Numbered from the stretch's first letter, positions 1 through 9,106 are shown. The stretch is 64,000 nt of DNA from Brevibacillus_H sp041920465 (GCA_041920465.1 JBHGXW010000010.1:1-64000); one strand, 5' to 3'. Notes: generated by a model from the letters alone, not told the origin. Numbers and translations are program-made.

Positions 1-82
1 AAAGTGGTTAAACTTTCTTTCCATTTGCTCAGCCAGTGGAGAAAAACGATTGTCCATTTCACAGCGATTCTTACAGCGCTAG

Positions 83-136
83 CCCAGGCGCTCGCTGGGG
101 CCCCGCTCGGCACTGCGATAGCTTAAGCCGAGTGGG
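83..136. repeat. Short hairpin related to the dispersed structured repeat
   Basis: Bases 101-111 (CCCCGCTCGGC) pair with 127-136 (GCCGAGTGGG). Read on the minus strand, the stem CCCACTCGGC and the following AGCT are nearly identical to the outer stem of the element at 60077-60195. The AGGAC hairpins found inside the two longer copies (26822-26917, 60077-60195) are missing here. A further small hairpin, CCCAG/CTGGG, lies at 83-99. Confidence 0.55.
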
Positions 137-141
137 CAAAA

Positions 142-214
142 ATCGTCAGGAGAATAAGTGGTCAAGCTAGCGATACGAAGGCCGATGCTACGGTTTTGAC
201 CACTTCCTGACGAT
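142..214. repeat. Nested inverted repeat
   Basis: Two inverted repeats are nested: ATCGTCAGGA (142-151) with TCCTGACGAT (205-214), and inside them GTGGTCAA (158-165) with TTGACCAC (196-203). The core is about 30 bases. A similar word, GTGGTTAAAC, starts at base 4. The structure looks like a MITE-like or REP-like intergenic insertion. No gene is evident in it. Confidence 0.6.
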
Positions 215-259
215 GAGAGAAGCCTGACTTGATCGCAACTGCGCAAGCTGTAACGAAGG

Positions 260-714
260 CACGAAAGGACAACGTTTTTCTAATTTAATGGCTTCTAAAA
301 TTGGCGTATTAATGCCATGGAAAAAGCAAAGAAAGAAAGCGAAGGAAAGCAAATAAAAAGAAGCAAAAACAAACCCCAACAATGAAGAGCAATAAGTAGT
401 ACCCCGAGTTTTCCACGTATTTCCAATATCTTTTCTTCCGGCGATATTCTTTCATTTTGATCATTTGAACCATCTTCTTCACCTGCCCGGGCCAAGTATG
501 TTTGTTTTGTGTTTCATATGTATTCGGAAAACGCTTTCTTTACGACAAATTTGTGAATGAATTTGAAGCAAGATTTCATAACCCCGCTTTAAGAGAATGA
601 AGGACAGGAATGAAAATGATAAAAGTCACATATGTAGGTAAAAAGAGCAGCAACAGACCAGGCAGAGGAGAAAGTTAGAAGAATCTACTACGAAGAAAGC
701 GGGGGTTGTAAGTC
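260..714. other. Intergenic region upstream of ctaC
   Basis: No convincing gene. A minus-strand frame at 295-495 would give a small polar-then-hydrophobic peptide, but it has only a TTG start and no ribosome site. A candidate cre site lies at 526-539. No clear promoter for ctaC was recognised. Confidence 0.4.
526..539. promoter_or_regulatory. Candidate cre (CcpA) site upstream of ctaC
   Basis: GGAAAACGCTTTCT matches 12 of 14 positions of the cre consensus TGWAANCGNTNWCA. In Bacillus subtilis the cta genes are under catabolite control, so the position 175 bases before ctaC is reasonable. Binding is inferred. Confidence 0.35.
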
Positions 715-1731
715 ATGAACAATCGTTGGCAACACTTGTGGCGTCTAGTGCCAATGCTGATGGGATTGGCACTGGTGACAACAGGTTGTGGCGATCCTTA
801 CTTATCAACGTTGCAACCATCAGGGCCTGTAGCAGCAAATCAACTAACATTGATGAAACTAGCTCTCTACATTATGATTGGCGTTTTTTTGGTCGTAATA
901 TCAATTTTTTTGTACGTTATTATCCGCTTCCGCAAAAGAGAAGGACAAACTGAGCTGCCCAAGCAAGTAGAAGGCAATCACAATCTGGAAATCATTTGGA
1001 CGGTTATCCCCATTCTTCTGCTGTTGGTTTTGGCAGTTCCAACTGTTATGACAACGTTTCAACTTGCCAAAAATTACGGAAATGACAAGTCCGCCGTTGT
1101 CGTCAAGGTAACGGGTCATCAATTTTGGTGGGAATTTGAATATCCGAAACTGGGGATTGTGACGGCGCAAGAGCTGTACATCCCGATAGGAACGAAAATT
1201 CAATTTGAACTGACCTCTCAAGACGTGATCCATTCCTTCTGGATTCCGGCATTAGGCGGCAAGACGGATACCAATCCGAAGATGACAAATACCATGTGGC
1301 TTCAAGCGGACAAACCTGGCATCTATAAAGGGAAGTGTGCCGAGTTGTGTGGACCTTCCCATGCCTTGATGGACTTCAAAGTGATTGCGGTTGATCAAAA
1401 AGAGTTTGATCAGTGGGTCAAAAAGATGCAGAACCCGGTGGTAGAAGTTACAGCAGACCAGGCGAAACAAGGGGCTCAAGTCTTCCAAAAAAGCTGCTTG
1501 GGCTGTCATGCCATCGGGGGTCAGGGCGGCCGGGTTGGTCCTAACCTGACGAATTTTGCTGATCGTGAATGGTTGGCAGGCATCAAGCCAAACAACAAGG
1601 AAGAATTGGCCAAGTGGCTGAAGAACCCGCAAGAAGTGAAACCCGGCAGTAAAATGCCAGATCTCCATTTGTCTCAAGATCAAATCACCTCTCTTGTCGA
1701 ATATTTGAGCAGTTTAAAAAACAAGGAATAG
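715..1731 (+). CDS. ctaC: caa3-type cytochrome c oxidase subunit II with fused cytochrome c
   Basis: Membrane-anchored electron-entry subunit of the caa3 oxidase (338 aa). Residues 1-25 form a lipoprotein signal ending in TTGC with lipidated Cys25. Two membrane helices follow (about 48-70 and 92-115). The CuA site is visible as His173, Cys208, Cys212, His216 and Met219. A C-terminal cytochrome c domain has CLGCH at 261-265 and a Met ligand at 314 (KMP), so subunit II takes electrons without a separate cytochrome c. It is the first gene of ctaCDEF, 12 bases before ctaD. Confidence 0.97.
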   Translation: MNNRWQHLWRLVPMLMGLALVTTGCGDPYLSTLQPSGPVAANQLTLMKLALYIMIGVFLVVISIFLYVIIRFRKREGQTELPKQVEGNHNLEIIWTVIPILLLLVLAVPTVMTTFQLAKNYGNDKSAVVVKVTGHQFWWEFEYPKLGIVTAQELYIPIGTKIQFELTSQDVIHSFWIPALGGKTDTNPKMTNTMWLQADKPGIYKGKCAELCGPSHALMDFKVIAVDQKEFDQWVKKMQNPVVEVTADQAKQGAQVFQKSCLGCHAIGGQGGRVGPNLTNFADREWLAGIKPNNKEELAKWLKNPQEVKPGSKMPDLHLSQDQITSLVEYLSSLKNKE

Positions 1732-1743
1732 GAGGGAACATTC

Positions 1744-3588
1744 GTGACTGCACATCAAGCACATCCGCAGCATAAGGGAATATGGAGCTGGTTAACAACC
1801 GTTGATCATAAGAAAATCGGCATCCTGTACTTGGTTGCCGGAGGATTCTTTTTTCTCATCGGCGGTCTGGAAGCCATATTCATGCGCTTGCAGTTAATGT
1901 ATCCGGATAATCATTTAATAAGTGCTACGACTTTTAACCAATTGTTAACCATGCACGGAACTACGATGATTTTTTTGGCGGCCATGCCGATTATCTTCGC
2001 TTTGATGAATGCTGTTGTACCGCTGCAGATAGGGGCGAGGGACGTTGCATTTCCGTTCGTTAACGCGTTAGGCTTCTGGCTATTCTTTGCGGGAGGAGTC
2101 CTGCTCAATACCAGCTGGTTTTTGGGCGGTGCACCGGATGCGGGCTGGACGGCGTATACTCCGCTATCGACCAATCAATACAGCGGACATGGGGTTGACT
2201 TCTATGTATTGGGGCTTCAAATCGCCGGCATCGGTACGTTAATCGGGGGAATAAACTTTTTGGTGACGATTATCAATATGCGAGCCCCAGGGATGTCATT
2301 TATGCGGCTTCCGTTGTTTACCTGGACTTCTTTTATCACTTCCGCGTTGATTTTGTTCGCTTTCCCGGCGATTACGGTAAGTTTGGTGCTTTTAATGTTT
2401 GACCGCCTGTTCGGAGCCAATTTTTTTAACGTAGGAAATGGCGGCAACGTGGTTTTGTGGCAGCATTTGTTCTGGATATTCGGTCATCCGGAGGTTTATA
2501 TTTTGATTCTGCCGGCGTTCGGGATTATTTCGGAAGTGGTGAGCGTCTTTTCACGCAAACGGTTATTTGGTTACAGCGCCATGGTGTTTGCCACTATCAT
2601 CATCGGTTTCTTGGGCTTCATGGTGTGGGTGCATCACATGTTTACCGTCGGAATAGGACCGGTCGCCAATGCGTTGTTTGCTATCGCCACGATGCTGATA
2701 GCGGTGCCGACAGGAATCAAAATCTTTAACTGGCTGTTCACTCTCTGGGGCGGGCAAATCAGCTTTACAACCTCCAATCTGTTTGCCTTGGGATTTATTC
2801 CAACATTCGTGATTGGCGGCATGACAGGTGTAATGCTCAGCGTACCTCCGGCAGATTTCCAGTTCCAGGACAGCTATTTCGTGGTGGCTCACTTCCATTA
2901 CACCATTGTGGGCGGCATGGCATTCGGCTTGTTTGCCGGTTTGTACTATTGGTGGCCCAAAATGTTTGGCCGATTGCTGAGTGAAAAACTGGGCAAGTGG
3001 AATTTCTGGCTGTTTTTTATAGGCTTTCACCTTACCTTTTTCCCGCAGCATTTCCTTGGACTGATGGGAATGCCGCGTCGGGTTTTCACCTATCTCCCCA
3101 ATCAGGGGCTTGAGACAGGCAACTTCATCAGTACCATTGGGGCCATTGCGATGGGATTAGGGACAATTGTCTTTTTATTCAACATTTGGCTTACCGCTCA
3201 CAAGCCGCGAACAGCACCTGCTGATCCGTGGGACGCCCGCACGTTGGAGTGGACGATCCCGTCTCCGGCTCCAGCGTATAACTTCGCCCAAACGCCGTTG
3301 GTTAGAAGTCTTGATGCGTTCTGGTATGAAAAGATGAAGGGTTCCAAGAAAATGCAGCCGGCTGAACCGCTTGGCGACATTCATATGCCATCACCGTCCA
3401 TCTTGCCGTTTGTGATGTCTGTCGGCTTATTTATTGCGGGCTTCGGTTTTATGTACCATCAGACCATTTGCATTATCATCGGTCTTCTCATTACCGTTGT
3501 TTGCATGTTTATCCGCTCCATCGTGGATGATCACGGTTATCACATCCATGCTGACGAGCTGACTCGTGGCAAAGGAGGGAGATCGTAA
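1744..3588 (+). CDS. ctaD: caa3-type cytochrome c oxidase subunit I
   Basis: Catalytic heme-copper subunit (614 aa) that reduces O2 to water and pumps protons. His71 is a heme a ligand, His248 and Tyr252 in GHPEVY are the CuB ligand and its cross-linked tyrosine, His297-His298 are the other CuB ligands, and AHFHY carries the remaining heme ligands. About 14 membrane helices are expected from the hydrophobicity. The start is GTG with AGGAGG 8 bases upstream. The gene abuts ctaE: its TAA is followed at once by the ctaE ATG. Confidence 0.97.
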   Translation: MTAHQAHPQHKGIWSWLTTVDHKKIGILYLVAGGFFFLIGGLEAIFMRLQLMYPDNHLISATTFNQLLTMHGTTMIFLAAMPIIFALMNAVVPLQIGARDVAFPFVNALGFWLFFAGGVLLNTSWFLGGAPDAGWTAYTPLSTNQYSGHGVDFYVLGLQIAGIGTLIGGINFLVTIINMRAPGMSFMRLPLFTWTSFITSALILFAFPAITVSLVLLMFDRLFGANFFNVGNGGNVVLWQHLFWIFGHPEVYILILPAFGIISEVVSVFSRKRLFGYSAMVFATIIIGFLGFMVWVHHMFTVGIGPVANALFAIATMLIAVPTGIKIFNWLFTLWGGQISFTTSNLFALGFIPTFVIGGMTGVMLSVPPADFQFQDSYFVVAHFHYTIVGGMAFGLFAGLYYWWPKMFGRLLSEKLGKWNFWLFFIGFHLTFFPQHFLGLMGMPRRVFTYLPNQGLETGNFISTIGAIAMGLGTIVFLFNIWLTAHKPRTAPADPWDARTLEWTIPSPAPAYNFAQTPLVRSLDAFWYEKMKGSKKMQPAEPLGDIHMPSPSILPFVMSVGLFIAGFGFMYHQTICIIIGLLITVVCMFIRSIVDDHGYHIHADELTRGKGGRS

Positions 3589-4209
3589 ATGGCAGCCAAT
3601 CATACACTAACCTCATCCAATCTTCCCGACGAACCGGAAAGAGCAACCCTTGAAGGAAGAAACAAAGTGTTGGGTTTCTGGTTGTTTCTTGGGGGGGAAA
3701 CGGTTTTGTTCGGCAGCTTGTTCGCCACCTTTATCGCTCTCAGAAATCAGGTGGCAGGCGGCCCGACCGCACAAGAATTGTTTGAGTTGCCTGTTGTGGC
3801 AGCCTCTACCTTTATCTTGTTAACCAGCAGCTTGACCAGTGTTCTGGCGATTCTCGGCATGCACAGGGGCAGCAAGCGAATGCTTCAATCCTGGTTTACG
3901 GTCACGGTTCTCTTAGGTCTTGCGTTTCTCGGCTTGGAAGTATACGAATTTTTTAATTATGTGCATGAAGGGCATAAAATCTCCACAAGCGCTTTTGGCT
4001 CGGCATTTTACACGTTGGTTGGTTTCCATGGCGGACACGTATTGTTTGGTGTCTTTTGGATTTCGACGCTTCAGCTGCAAGTCGTCAAGAAAGGCATTAC
4101 ACTCATTACCGCACCGAAGCTGTACGTTGCCAGCCTGTATTGGCATTTCGTAGACGTGGTCTGGGTGTTCATCTTTACCGTTGTCTACCTGATGGGAAAG
4201 GTGGGTTGA
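3589..4209 (+). CDS. ctaE: caa3-type cytochrome c oxidase subunit III
   Basis: COX3 family subunit of 206 aa with the typical five-helix pattern of the bacterial short form. The family motifs GFHGGHV and YWHFVDVVW are present near residues 144-150 and 184-192. It stabilises subunit I and its proton uptake. The ribosome site AAAGGAGGGAG lies inside the end of ctaD. Translation is probably coupled to both neighbours. Confidence 0.96.
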   Translation: MAANHTLTSSNLPDEPERATLEGRNKVLGFWLFLGGETVLFGSLFATFIALRNQVAGGPTAQELFELPVVAASTFILLTSSLTSVLAILGMHRGSKRMLQSWFTVTVLLGLAFLGLEVYEFFNYVHEGHKISTSAFGSAFYTLVGFHGGHVLFGVFWISTLQLQVVKKGITLITAPKLYVASLYWHFVDVVWVFIFTVVYLMGKVG

Positions 4210-4213
4210 CGCA

Positions 4214-4522
4214 ATGAGTGTCGATCAAAAAGAGTCAAACAGACCGCGGTTCAAGCGGCATGAGAGCGCCAGGAAGCATCTTGTTACTTTTATATTGTCG
4301 ATCGTCCTGACGGCTTTGGCATTTATTGCCGTGATGACGACAGATAAAGCGTTTGCTGTCCCATTTATGATTGCTCTTGCCATCATACAAGTGCTGTTTC
4401 AGTTGTTCTACTGGATGCACCTCAGTCAGAAGGGACACCGCGGTCCAATCATCGGAATCGCTTCGGGAGCCGTTGTGACATTGACAGCGATTGTAACCGC
4501 GATTTACTGGATGTGGTGGTAA
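4214..4522 (+). CDS. ctaF: caa3-type cytochrome c oxidase subunit IV
   Basis: Small 102-aa subunit with three hydrophobic segments (about 22-42, 46-68 and 78-100) and the family word FYWMHLSQ. It belongs to the COX4 type found in Bacillus caa3 and quinol oxidases, where it is thought to help CuB assembly. It starts 4 bases after ctaE and is followed by a strong terminator, so it ends the ctaCDEF operon. Confidence 0.93.
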   Translation: MSVDQKESNRPRFKRHESARKHLVTFILSIVLTALAFIAVMTTDKAFAVPFMIALAIIQVLFQLFYWMHLSQKGHRGPIIGIASGAVVTLTAIVTAIYWMWW

Positions 4523-4530
4523 AAAAGCAA

Positions 4531-4560
4531 GAGGAGGATGAGGCATCCGTCCTCCTCTTT
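4531..4560 (+). terminator. Rho-independent terminator of ctaCDEF
   Basis: Stem GAGGAGGAT/ATCCGTCCTCCTC with a short loop, followed by TTTGTGTTT. Confidence 0.85.
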
Positions 4561-4637
4561 GTGTTTCTTCGCCTCGTGCTGTGCGTTGTGACACATGTTA
4601 TAGCCGGTTGGGTTCTCTTAGAAGGGAGGAAAAAGAG

Positions 4638-5474
4638 GTGCAGCATCACCATCAAACTACGGGTGAAGGCAGCTTTATGCAGCTGTGGCCATTGGACATT
4701 TTGTTGATCACGATGGGACTAGCTGTAATTTACCTGGCAGCTGCCGGGGCAAACCATGAGCAAAAGCAGGTAGCCAAGCGTGCCAGAGTGTCAACAAGAG
4801 TATATTTTTTGAGCGGGTTGTTGATCTTCTATATTGCGCAAGGCACGCCGCTAACCTACTATGGCCACCATTACTCTTTCAGCCTGCATATGCTTCAGCA
4901 GTCGCTGATGTTTTTCCTCGTATCTCCGCTGATCCTGTTGGGCTTACCTGATCAAGTGCTCTGGTTTCTCGCTCGTCACCGGCAACTTGGTCCGATTATA
5001 GAATTTATGACGAAGCCGCTATTATCGGTTGTGGCCTTCAATATGCTCTTTTCCTTGTACCATCTGCCGGTTGTTTTTGATGTTCTGCATAATCATCCAC
5101 TTATGTTGAGCAGCTATCATTTCATGCTGCAGATTACGTCCTTTTGCATGTGGTGGACTGTCTTATGCCCGCCAAGAAACGGACAGGGGCTTTCCCACAT
5201 AAAAAAAATTGCGTATATGTTTGCCAATGGAGTGCTCTTGACACCCGCATGTGCGCTGATCATCTTTGCCGATCACTTGCTTTACGCTTCCTATCAGACC
5301 ACTTTGCCGTTCTTTGATTTTTTCACCCCCCTGGAAGATCAGCAGTTGGGCGGAGTCTTGATGAAGTTGATTCAGGAGATTGTTTACGCCACCGTTATCG
5401 GATTGATTTTTTATCAATGGTACCGTATGGAGAATGGACGGGATTCTGATATACTATCAGATGAAAGGATGTGA
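4638..5474 (+). CDS. ctaG: Cytochrome c oxidase assembly factor CtaG (caa3 type)
   Basis: Polytopic membrane protein of 278 aa in the caa3_CtaG family, needed in Bacillus subtilis for an active caa3 oxidase, probably through CuB insertion. Conserved His-containing stretches such as YYGHHYSFSLHMLQ and LFSLYHLPVVFD are seen. An upstream in-frame ATG exists at 4581, but the GTG at 4638 sits 8 bases behind GAAGGGAGG and gives the usual N-terminus, starting with a His-rich segment (QHHHQ) that could bind metal. It follows the ctaCDEF terminator, so it has its own or read-through transcription. Confidence 0.93.
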   Translation: MQHHHQTTGEGSFMQLWPLDILLITMGLAVIYLAAAGANHEQKQVAKRARVSTRVYFLSGLLIFYIAQGTPLTYYGHHYSFSLHMLQQSLMFFLVSPLILLGLPDQVLWFLARHRQLGPIIEFMTKPLLSVVAFNMLFSLYHLPVVFDVLHNHPLMLSSYHFMLQITSFCMWWTVLCPPRNGQGLSHIKKIAYMFANGVLLTPACALIIFADHLLYASYQTTLPFFDFFTPLEDQQLGGVLMKLIQEIVYATVIGLIFYQWYRMENGRDSDILSDERM

Positions 5475-5481
5475 TTACATA

Positions 5482-5937
5482 ATGACAATACTGCCTTTGA
5501 TCAGCACGTCTTTTATCGTGATCAGTGCGATCTTGGTCGCCTACGGATGGGCGCTTATCAAAAAGGGGAAGAGAGAAGCTCACATTAAAACGATGAAATG
5601 GGCAAGTGTGTTTGCTTCGATGTTTTTCATTTTGTACATTTCCCGCATCGTTTTTATCGGCAGTTCTTTATTTGGCGGGCCGGCAGAATTGGAGAAATAT
5701 TACCGGATATTTTTGTTTTTCCATATTCTGCTTGCGACCTTGGTGGCAATTGGCGGGATCTGGACCATTTGGTTGGGGTTGAAGGGCAATTTTTCCAAGC
5801 ATAAACGGATCGGTCCGTGGACAGCCGCTACCTGGTTGATCGTTGCCTGCACCGGGGTTACCACTTATTTGCTTTTATACGTCTTGTATCCGGCGAAAGA
5901 GTCTCCCAGTCTGATGAAAACCATTTTTGGCTGGTAG
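5482..5937 (+). CDS. DUF420 membrane protein (YozB-like)
   Basis: Membrane protein of 151 aa with four hydrophobic segments and the family motifs HIKTMKWAS and FHILLAT. DUF420 proteins (YozB in B. subtilis) commonly follow ctaG in cta operons and are assumed to help oxidase assembly; their biochemical role is not known. The ATG at 5482 was chosen over in-frame starts at 5434 and 5461, which lie inside ctaG and have no ribosome site. It begins 7 bases after ctaG, so it is probably co-transcribed with it. Confidence 0.88.
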   Translation: MTILPLISTSFIVISAILVAYGWALIKKGKREAHIKTMKWASVFASMFFILYISRIVFIGSSLFGGPAELEKYYRIFLFFHILLATLVAIGGIWTIWLGLKGNFSKHKRIGPWTAATWLIVACTGVTTYLLLYVLYPAKESPSLMKTIFGW

Positions 5938-6011
5938 AAGACGCATTGGAACCCCTTGTTTCCTTCTACATATGATATGGCAGGGATTGAATGCGGAAGG
6001 GGAAACAGGGC

Positions 6012-6221
6012 ATGGCCAAAAAATTGAAGAAAAAAAATAAGCCTGCATCCGATCGGGTCCAGCTTAACATGAAAATCGTCACTTCTGATGTTTGCGAGCG
6101 TTGCAGAAAATGCGAACGGGGCATTCGGTACTTGAAGAAAATGGCGAAACCAGGAGCGATTGGCTATGGGGTTCCATGTGTTTTAACTTTAGGAACTACG
6201 GGAAATAAAATAAGCAAATGA
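6012..6221 (+). CDS. Small basic protein with a CxxCxxC motif
   Basis: Hypothetical 69-aa protein with a lysine-rich N-terminus (AKKLKKKNK) and the cluster CERCRKCERG near residues 28-37, plus one later Cys in GVPCVLT. Three or four cysteines in this spacing suggest a metal-binding knuckle. I recall similar small proteins in other Bacilli but cannot give a name or function. The start at 6012 has GGAAGGGG upstream; an ATG at 5991 in the same frame is the alternative. A terminator follows directly. Confidence 0.75.
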   Translation: MAKKLKKKNKPASDRVQLNMKIVTSDVCERCRKCERGIRYLKKMAKPGAIGYGVPCVLTLGTTGNKISK

Positions 6222-6226
6222 GAAAC

Positions 6227-6255
6227 GCGCAGATACATTCTATCTGCGCCTTTCT
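6227..6255 (+). terminator. Terminator after the small Cys protein
   Basis: GCGCAGATA pairs with TATCTGCGC around a 5-base loop, followed by CTTTCTT. Confidence 0.75.
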
Positions 6256-6353
6256 TACACATTGGGAGCCAAAATTGGTCAACTTTTTTCTAGACATTCC
6301 CAAACATACACGATACATTAGGTAACGAACGGTGGAAAAGGGGAAAAGGTAGC

Positions 6354-8057
6354 ATGATCAACGAAAATCAACAAACCTTCTTTGGAAATGCAAAAAACCT
6401 TTTGTTACTTTGCCAGGGAATCTCAGATCTTGTTTTTTTGATGGCGGTAGAAAAAGATTTGCGTTTCAAATACGTTATGATCAACCAGGCGGCCAAGCGG
6501 TTTTCCGGAATAACGGAAGATGCTTACGGTAAATTTTTTGAAGATATTTATCCGCCGGAAATGGCTGATTTTTTAGCAAATAAATACAGACAAGCGGTTT
6601 TTGCCAAGAAACCCATCGTTTATGAAGATTCATACCTCCTGCCTGATGGAAAAATGTCCGGAGAATCCATTTTAACTCCCATTTTTGACGAGCAGGGTGT
6701 ATGCACACACGTCCTTTCCATCACACGGGACATTACGGAGCGCAAACGTTTCGAAGAGAAGTTAATGAATATGGCCTACCATGATGAACTGACGGGTCTG
6801 CCCAATCGCCGGTTATTCCGGGAAGAGCTGACGAGGGCCCTTGAGGATGCCAAGCAAATGGACAAGCCCTTAGCCATCATGTTCCTCGATTTGGATCGTT
6901 TCAAAATTGTGAATGATACCTTGGGTCACGATAAGGGAGACATGCTGTTAAAAGTAATCGCGGAGCGTCTCTTGGCATTACAATCAAGCCATTCTACGAT
7001 TGCCCGTTTGGGAGGGGACGAGTTCGTTGTGATCATGCGTATGGCTTATGATCTGGATGAGATTCGCAGGCTTGCCGAACAAATCCTCATGGAGCTCGAG
7101 CGCCCGGTCTCGATAGGACAATATGAGTTTAACGTGACGGCCAGCATTGGCATTGCGGTATACAACGGCGGTGAGGTATCTGCCGATTTATTGATGAAAT
7201 ACGCAGATCAAGCGATGTATACAGCCAAGGAGAGCGGCAAAAACAACTACAAATTTTACGAATGCAAACAGGATTCCAAGCTTTTTCCGCGTCTGGAAAT
7301 GGAACATGCCCTGCGTAAAGCGATCGAGCGGGAAGAATTTTGTCTGCATTATCAACCTGTGTATCATATCGTGACAGGGAATATTATCTGTATGGAGGTA
7401 CTTTTACGTTGGCAACACCCGGTCAATGGCTGGCTTTCCCCGGCAGAATTTATTCCTGTTGCTGAAGAGACAGGGCTCATAGTACCAATTGGTGAATGGG
7501 TGATGATGACTGCTTGCCGGCAAAACAAAAGTTGGCAAGATCAAGGGCTGCCTGCTATACCGATTGCGGTGAACCTGTCACCGTTACAATTTCAACAGCC
7601 CAATATCGTTCAGCGGATTGCCGGCGTGCTAGAAGAGACAGGTCTTAAGGCACGCTATCTGATCTTGGAAATTACAGAGGGTATGGCCATGCATCAGGTG
7701 GATTTGGCAATAAACAAATTGCATGCCCTAAAGGAGATGGGGATCAAAGTCTCCATTGATGATTTTGGTACGGGTTATTCCTCCCTTAATTACCTGAAAA
7801 GATTTCCGATTGATTCACTTAAAATTGATCAGTCGTTTATTAAAGAAATTGTTCAGAATCAAGAGGATGCAGCCATTGTCAAAGCAATTATTGCCATGGC
7901 AAGAAGCCTGAAGCGGAAAGTGATAGCGGAAGGTGTGGAGACGGAAGAACAGATGAAGATGTTACTCGAGCTAGGGTGTAGAGAAATGCAAGGCTATCTC
8001 TTCTCCAAACCGGTTCCGACAGAGATAATGGAGGAAATACTAAGCGAATGTAAATAA
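6354..8057 (+). CDS. PAS-GGDEF-EAL c-di-GMP turnover protein
   Basis: Soluble protein of 567 aa, with no membrane segment seen. A PAS domain covers about 18-130, a GGDEF diguanylate cyclase domain about 138-300 and an EAL phosphodiesterase domain about 312-565. GGDEF is intact at 220-224 with no RxxD inhibitory site before it. The EAL signature reads EVL (348-350), a substitution common in active enzymes; the catalytic Asn (VNLSPLQF), Glu (EITEG), DDFGTGYSS, KIDQSF and EGVE stretches are kept. The net activity cannot be told from sequence. The ribosome site is GGGGAAAAGG before the ATG. Confidence 0.93.
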   Translation: MINENQQTFFGNAKNLLLLCQGISDLVFLMAVEKDLRFKYVMINQAAKRFSGITEDAYGKFFEDIYPPEMADFLANKYRQAVFAKKPIVYEDSYLLPDGKMSGESILTPIFDEQGVCTHVLSITRDITERKRFEEKLMNMAYHDELTGLPNRRLFREELTRALEDAKQMDKPLAIMFLDLDRFKIVNDTLGHDKGDMLLKVIAERLLALQSSHSTIARLGGDEFVVIMRMAYDLDEIRRLAEQILMELERPVSIGQYEFNVTASIGIAVYNGGEVSADLLMKYADQAMYTAKESGKNNYKFYECKQDSKLFPRLEMEHALRKAIEREEFCLHYQPVYHIVTGNIICMEVLLRWQHPVNGWLSPAEFIPVAEETGLIVPIGEWVMMTACRQNKSWQDQGLPAIPIAVNLSPLQFQQPNIVQRIAGVLEETGLKARYLILEITEGMAMHQVDLAINKLHALKEMGIKVSIDDFGTGYSSLNYLKRFPIDSLKIDQSFIKEIVQNQEDAAIVKAIIAMARSLKRKVIAEGVETEEQMKMLLELGCREMQGYLFSKPVPTEIMEEILSECK

Positions 8058-8083
8058 ATCAGGAGAAAGGAGGATGAACAGAC

Positions 8084-8239
8084 GTGAGACCCAACCCGAT
8101 TTCCCTGGACACAGCCAAAATGCTGTCGGTAAAGTTGAAAGTGCCGATTGAACAAATCATGCACATGCCCCAGCACATCTTAATGAAAAAATTAATGGAA
8201 GCAGCGCAGCAAGAGCAAGCCGAAAAAGAGAAGGAGTAA
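8084..8239 (+). CDS. yycC: YycC-like small protein
   Basis: Small protein of 51 aa starting with GTG, placed 10 bases after a perfect AAAGGAGG. It begins MRPNPISLDTAKMLS and contains the words LKVPIEQIMHMPQHIL and a Glu/Lys-rich tail. This closely resembles the YycC family of Bacilli (about 50 aa, function unknown). An overlapping ATG at 8074 gives only 25 residues and is rejected. The gene lies 26 bases after the GGDEF/EAL gene and converges on fnr. Confidence 0.8.
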   Translation: MRPNPISLDTAKMLSVKLKVPIEQIMHMPQHILMKKLMEAAQQEQAEKEKE

Positions 8240-8280
8240 AAAAGAAGCCTGGAGATGTCTGCTCGCCAGGCTTCCAATGG
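8238..8280 (-). terminator. Terminator of fnr (minus strand)
   Basis: GAAGCCTGG (8244-8252) pairs with CCAGGCTTC (8266-8274). On the minus strand the stem is followed by TTTTTTAC, which fits the end of fnr. The plus strand has no T run. Confidence 0.75.
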
Positions 8281-8297
8281 TATAAGGTTGGATTCGT

Positions 8298-9005
8298 TTA
8301 TATTTGACAAATGTCAGGCGGGCAGTCGTCACAAAAAATAACATCTTTCAAATATTGAAGATCTTTAACCACAAGATATCCGTTTGGTTTTATTTCAACG
8401 ACATCCAGTTTTTTTAGTTCTGCCAGCATACGGTTGACGGTTTCCCTGGCAAGGCCAATATGCTGGGCAAGCTCACGGTTGGTCAGGGGAAGATCGATCA
8501 GAATGCCTGTATCTGTTTGTGTTCCGTATGTGTTACACATTCGGATCAAGGTAGAATAAAGCGCCCCTGCTTTTCCGTTTAAAAGTAAATCACGGAATTT
8601 GGATTGCATTCGCCGGTTAACGGTTGCCATCCAACGCATAAATTCAACGCAAAAATCGCCGTTTTGTGTTAACATTTTCTCCAGGCTGCCACGAGGTATA
8701 GCCGTGATTTCTCCATTTTCTATCATCGTACCTGTCGCATTGTAGATGACATCAAGGTCAAACAAACCGAATAATCCTACAAGATCGCCGGCTCCGCAAA
8801 CGCCCAAAGTTAATTCTTTGCCATTTGCTGTAGTTTTGGTTAACTGCACACTGCCGGAATGAATGAAAAAAATGTGAGTGGCTTTTTCTCCATCCAAAAA
8901 TAAGTGCGTTGTTTCGTTTGCAGTCCGTTTGATGCCGAGTGTTAAAAGCTCTTCTATGTAACTCGTAGAGATTTGACTGGTAAAGGTTCCGTCGCGATTT
9001 GGCAT
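8298..9005 (-). CDS. fnr: FNR-type oxygen-responsive transcription regulator
   Basis: Crp/Fnr family protein of 235 aa: cyclic-nucleotide-like beta-roll (about 15-130), dimer helix (about 118-145) and winged helix-turn-helix (about 174-212, with TNRELAQHIGLARETVNR). The C-terminus has Cys225, Cys228 and Cys233. This C-x2-C-x4-C spacing equals that of the [4Fe-4S] ligands Cys227/230/235 of B. subtilis FNR, and Asp139 in FRDLLLNGK fits the fourth ligand, Asp141. So this should be a Bacillus-type FNR with a C-terminal cluster, active without oxygen. The start has GAGGTG upstream. A matching palindrome at 9107-9122 suggests self-regulation. Confidence 0.9.
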   Translation of the reverse strand: MPNRDGTFTSQISTSYIEELLTLGIKRTANETTHLFLDGEKATHIFFIHSGSVQLTKTTANGKELTLGVCGAGDLVGLFGLFDLDVIYNATGTMIENGEITAIPRGSLEKMLTQNGDFCVEFMRWMATVNRRMQSKFRDLLLNGKAGALYSTLIRMCNTYGTQTDTGILIDLPLTNRELAQHIGLARETVNRMLAELKKLDVVEIKPNGYLVVKDLQYLKDVIFCDDCPPDICQI

Positions 9006-9106
9006 AAGATCACCTCGTTAGCAGATTCCTGAGCCCGTTATCAGTCAGAAATAGCAGCATACGGAATTGTAATAGAGCTATACCTAATATTGCAAGTGTA
9101 ACAGCC

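Noticed and set aside
295..495. Minus-strand frame for a small membrane peptide
   Set aside because: Only a TTG start, no ribosome site, no recognisable family, and it lies in repeat-flanked intergenic DNA.
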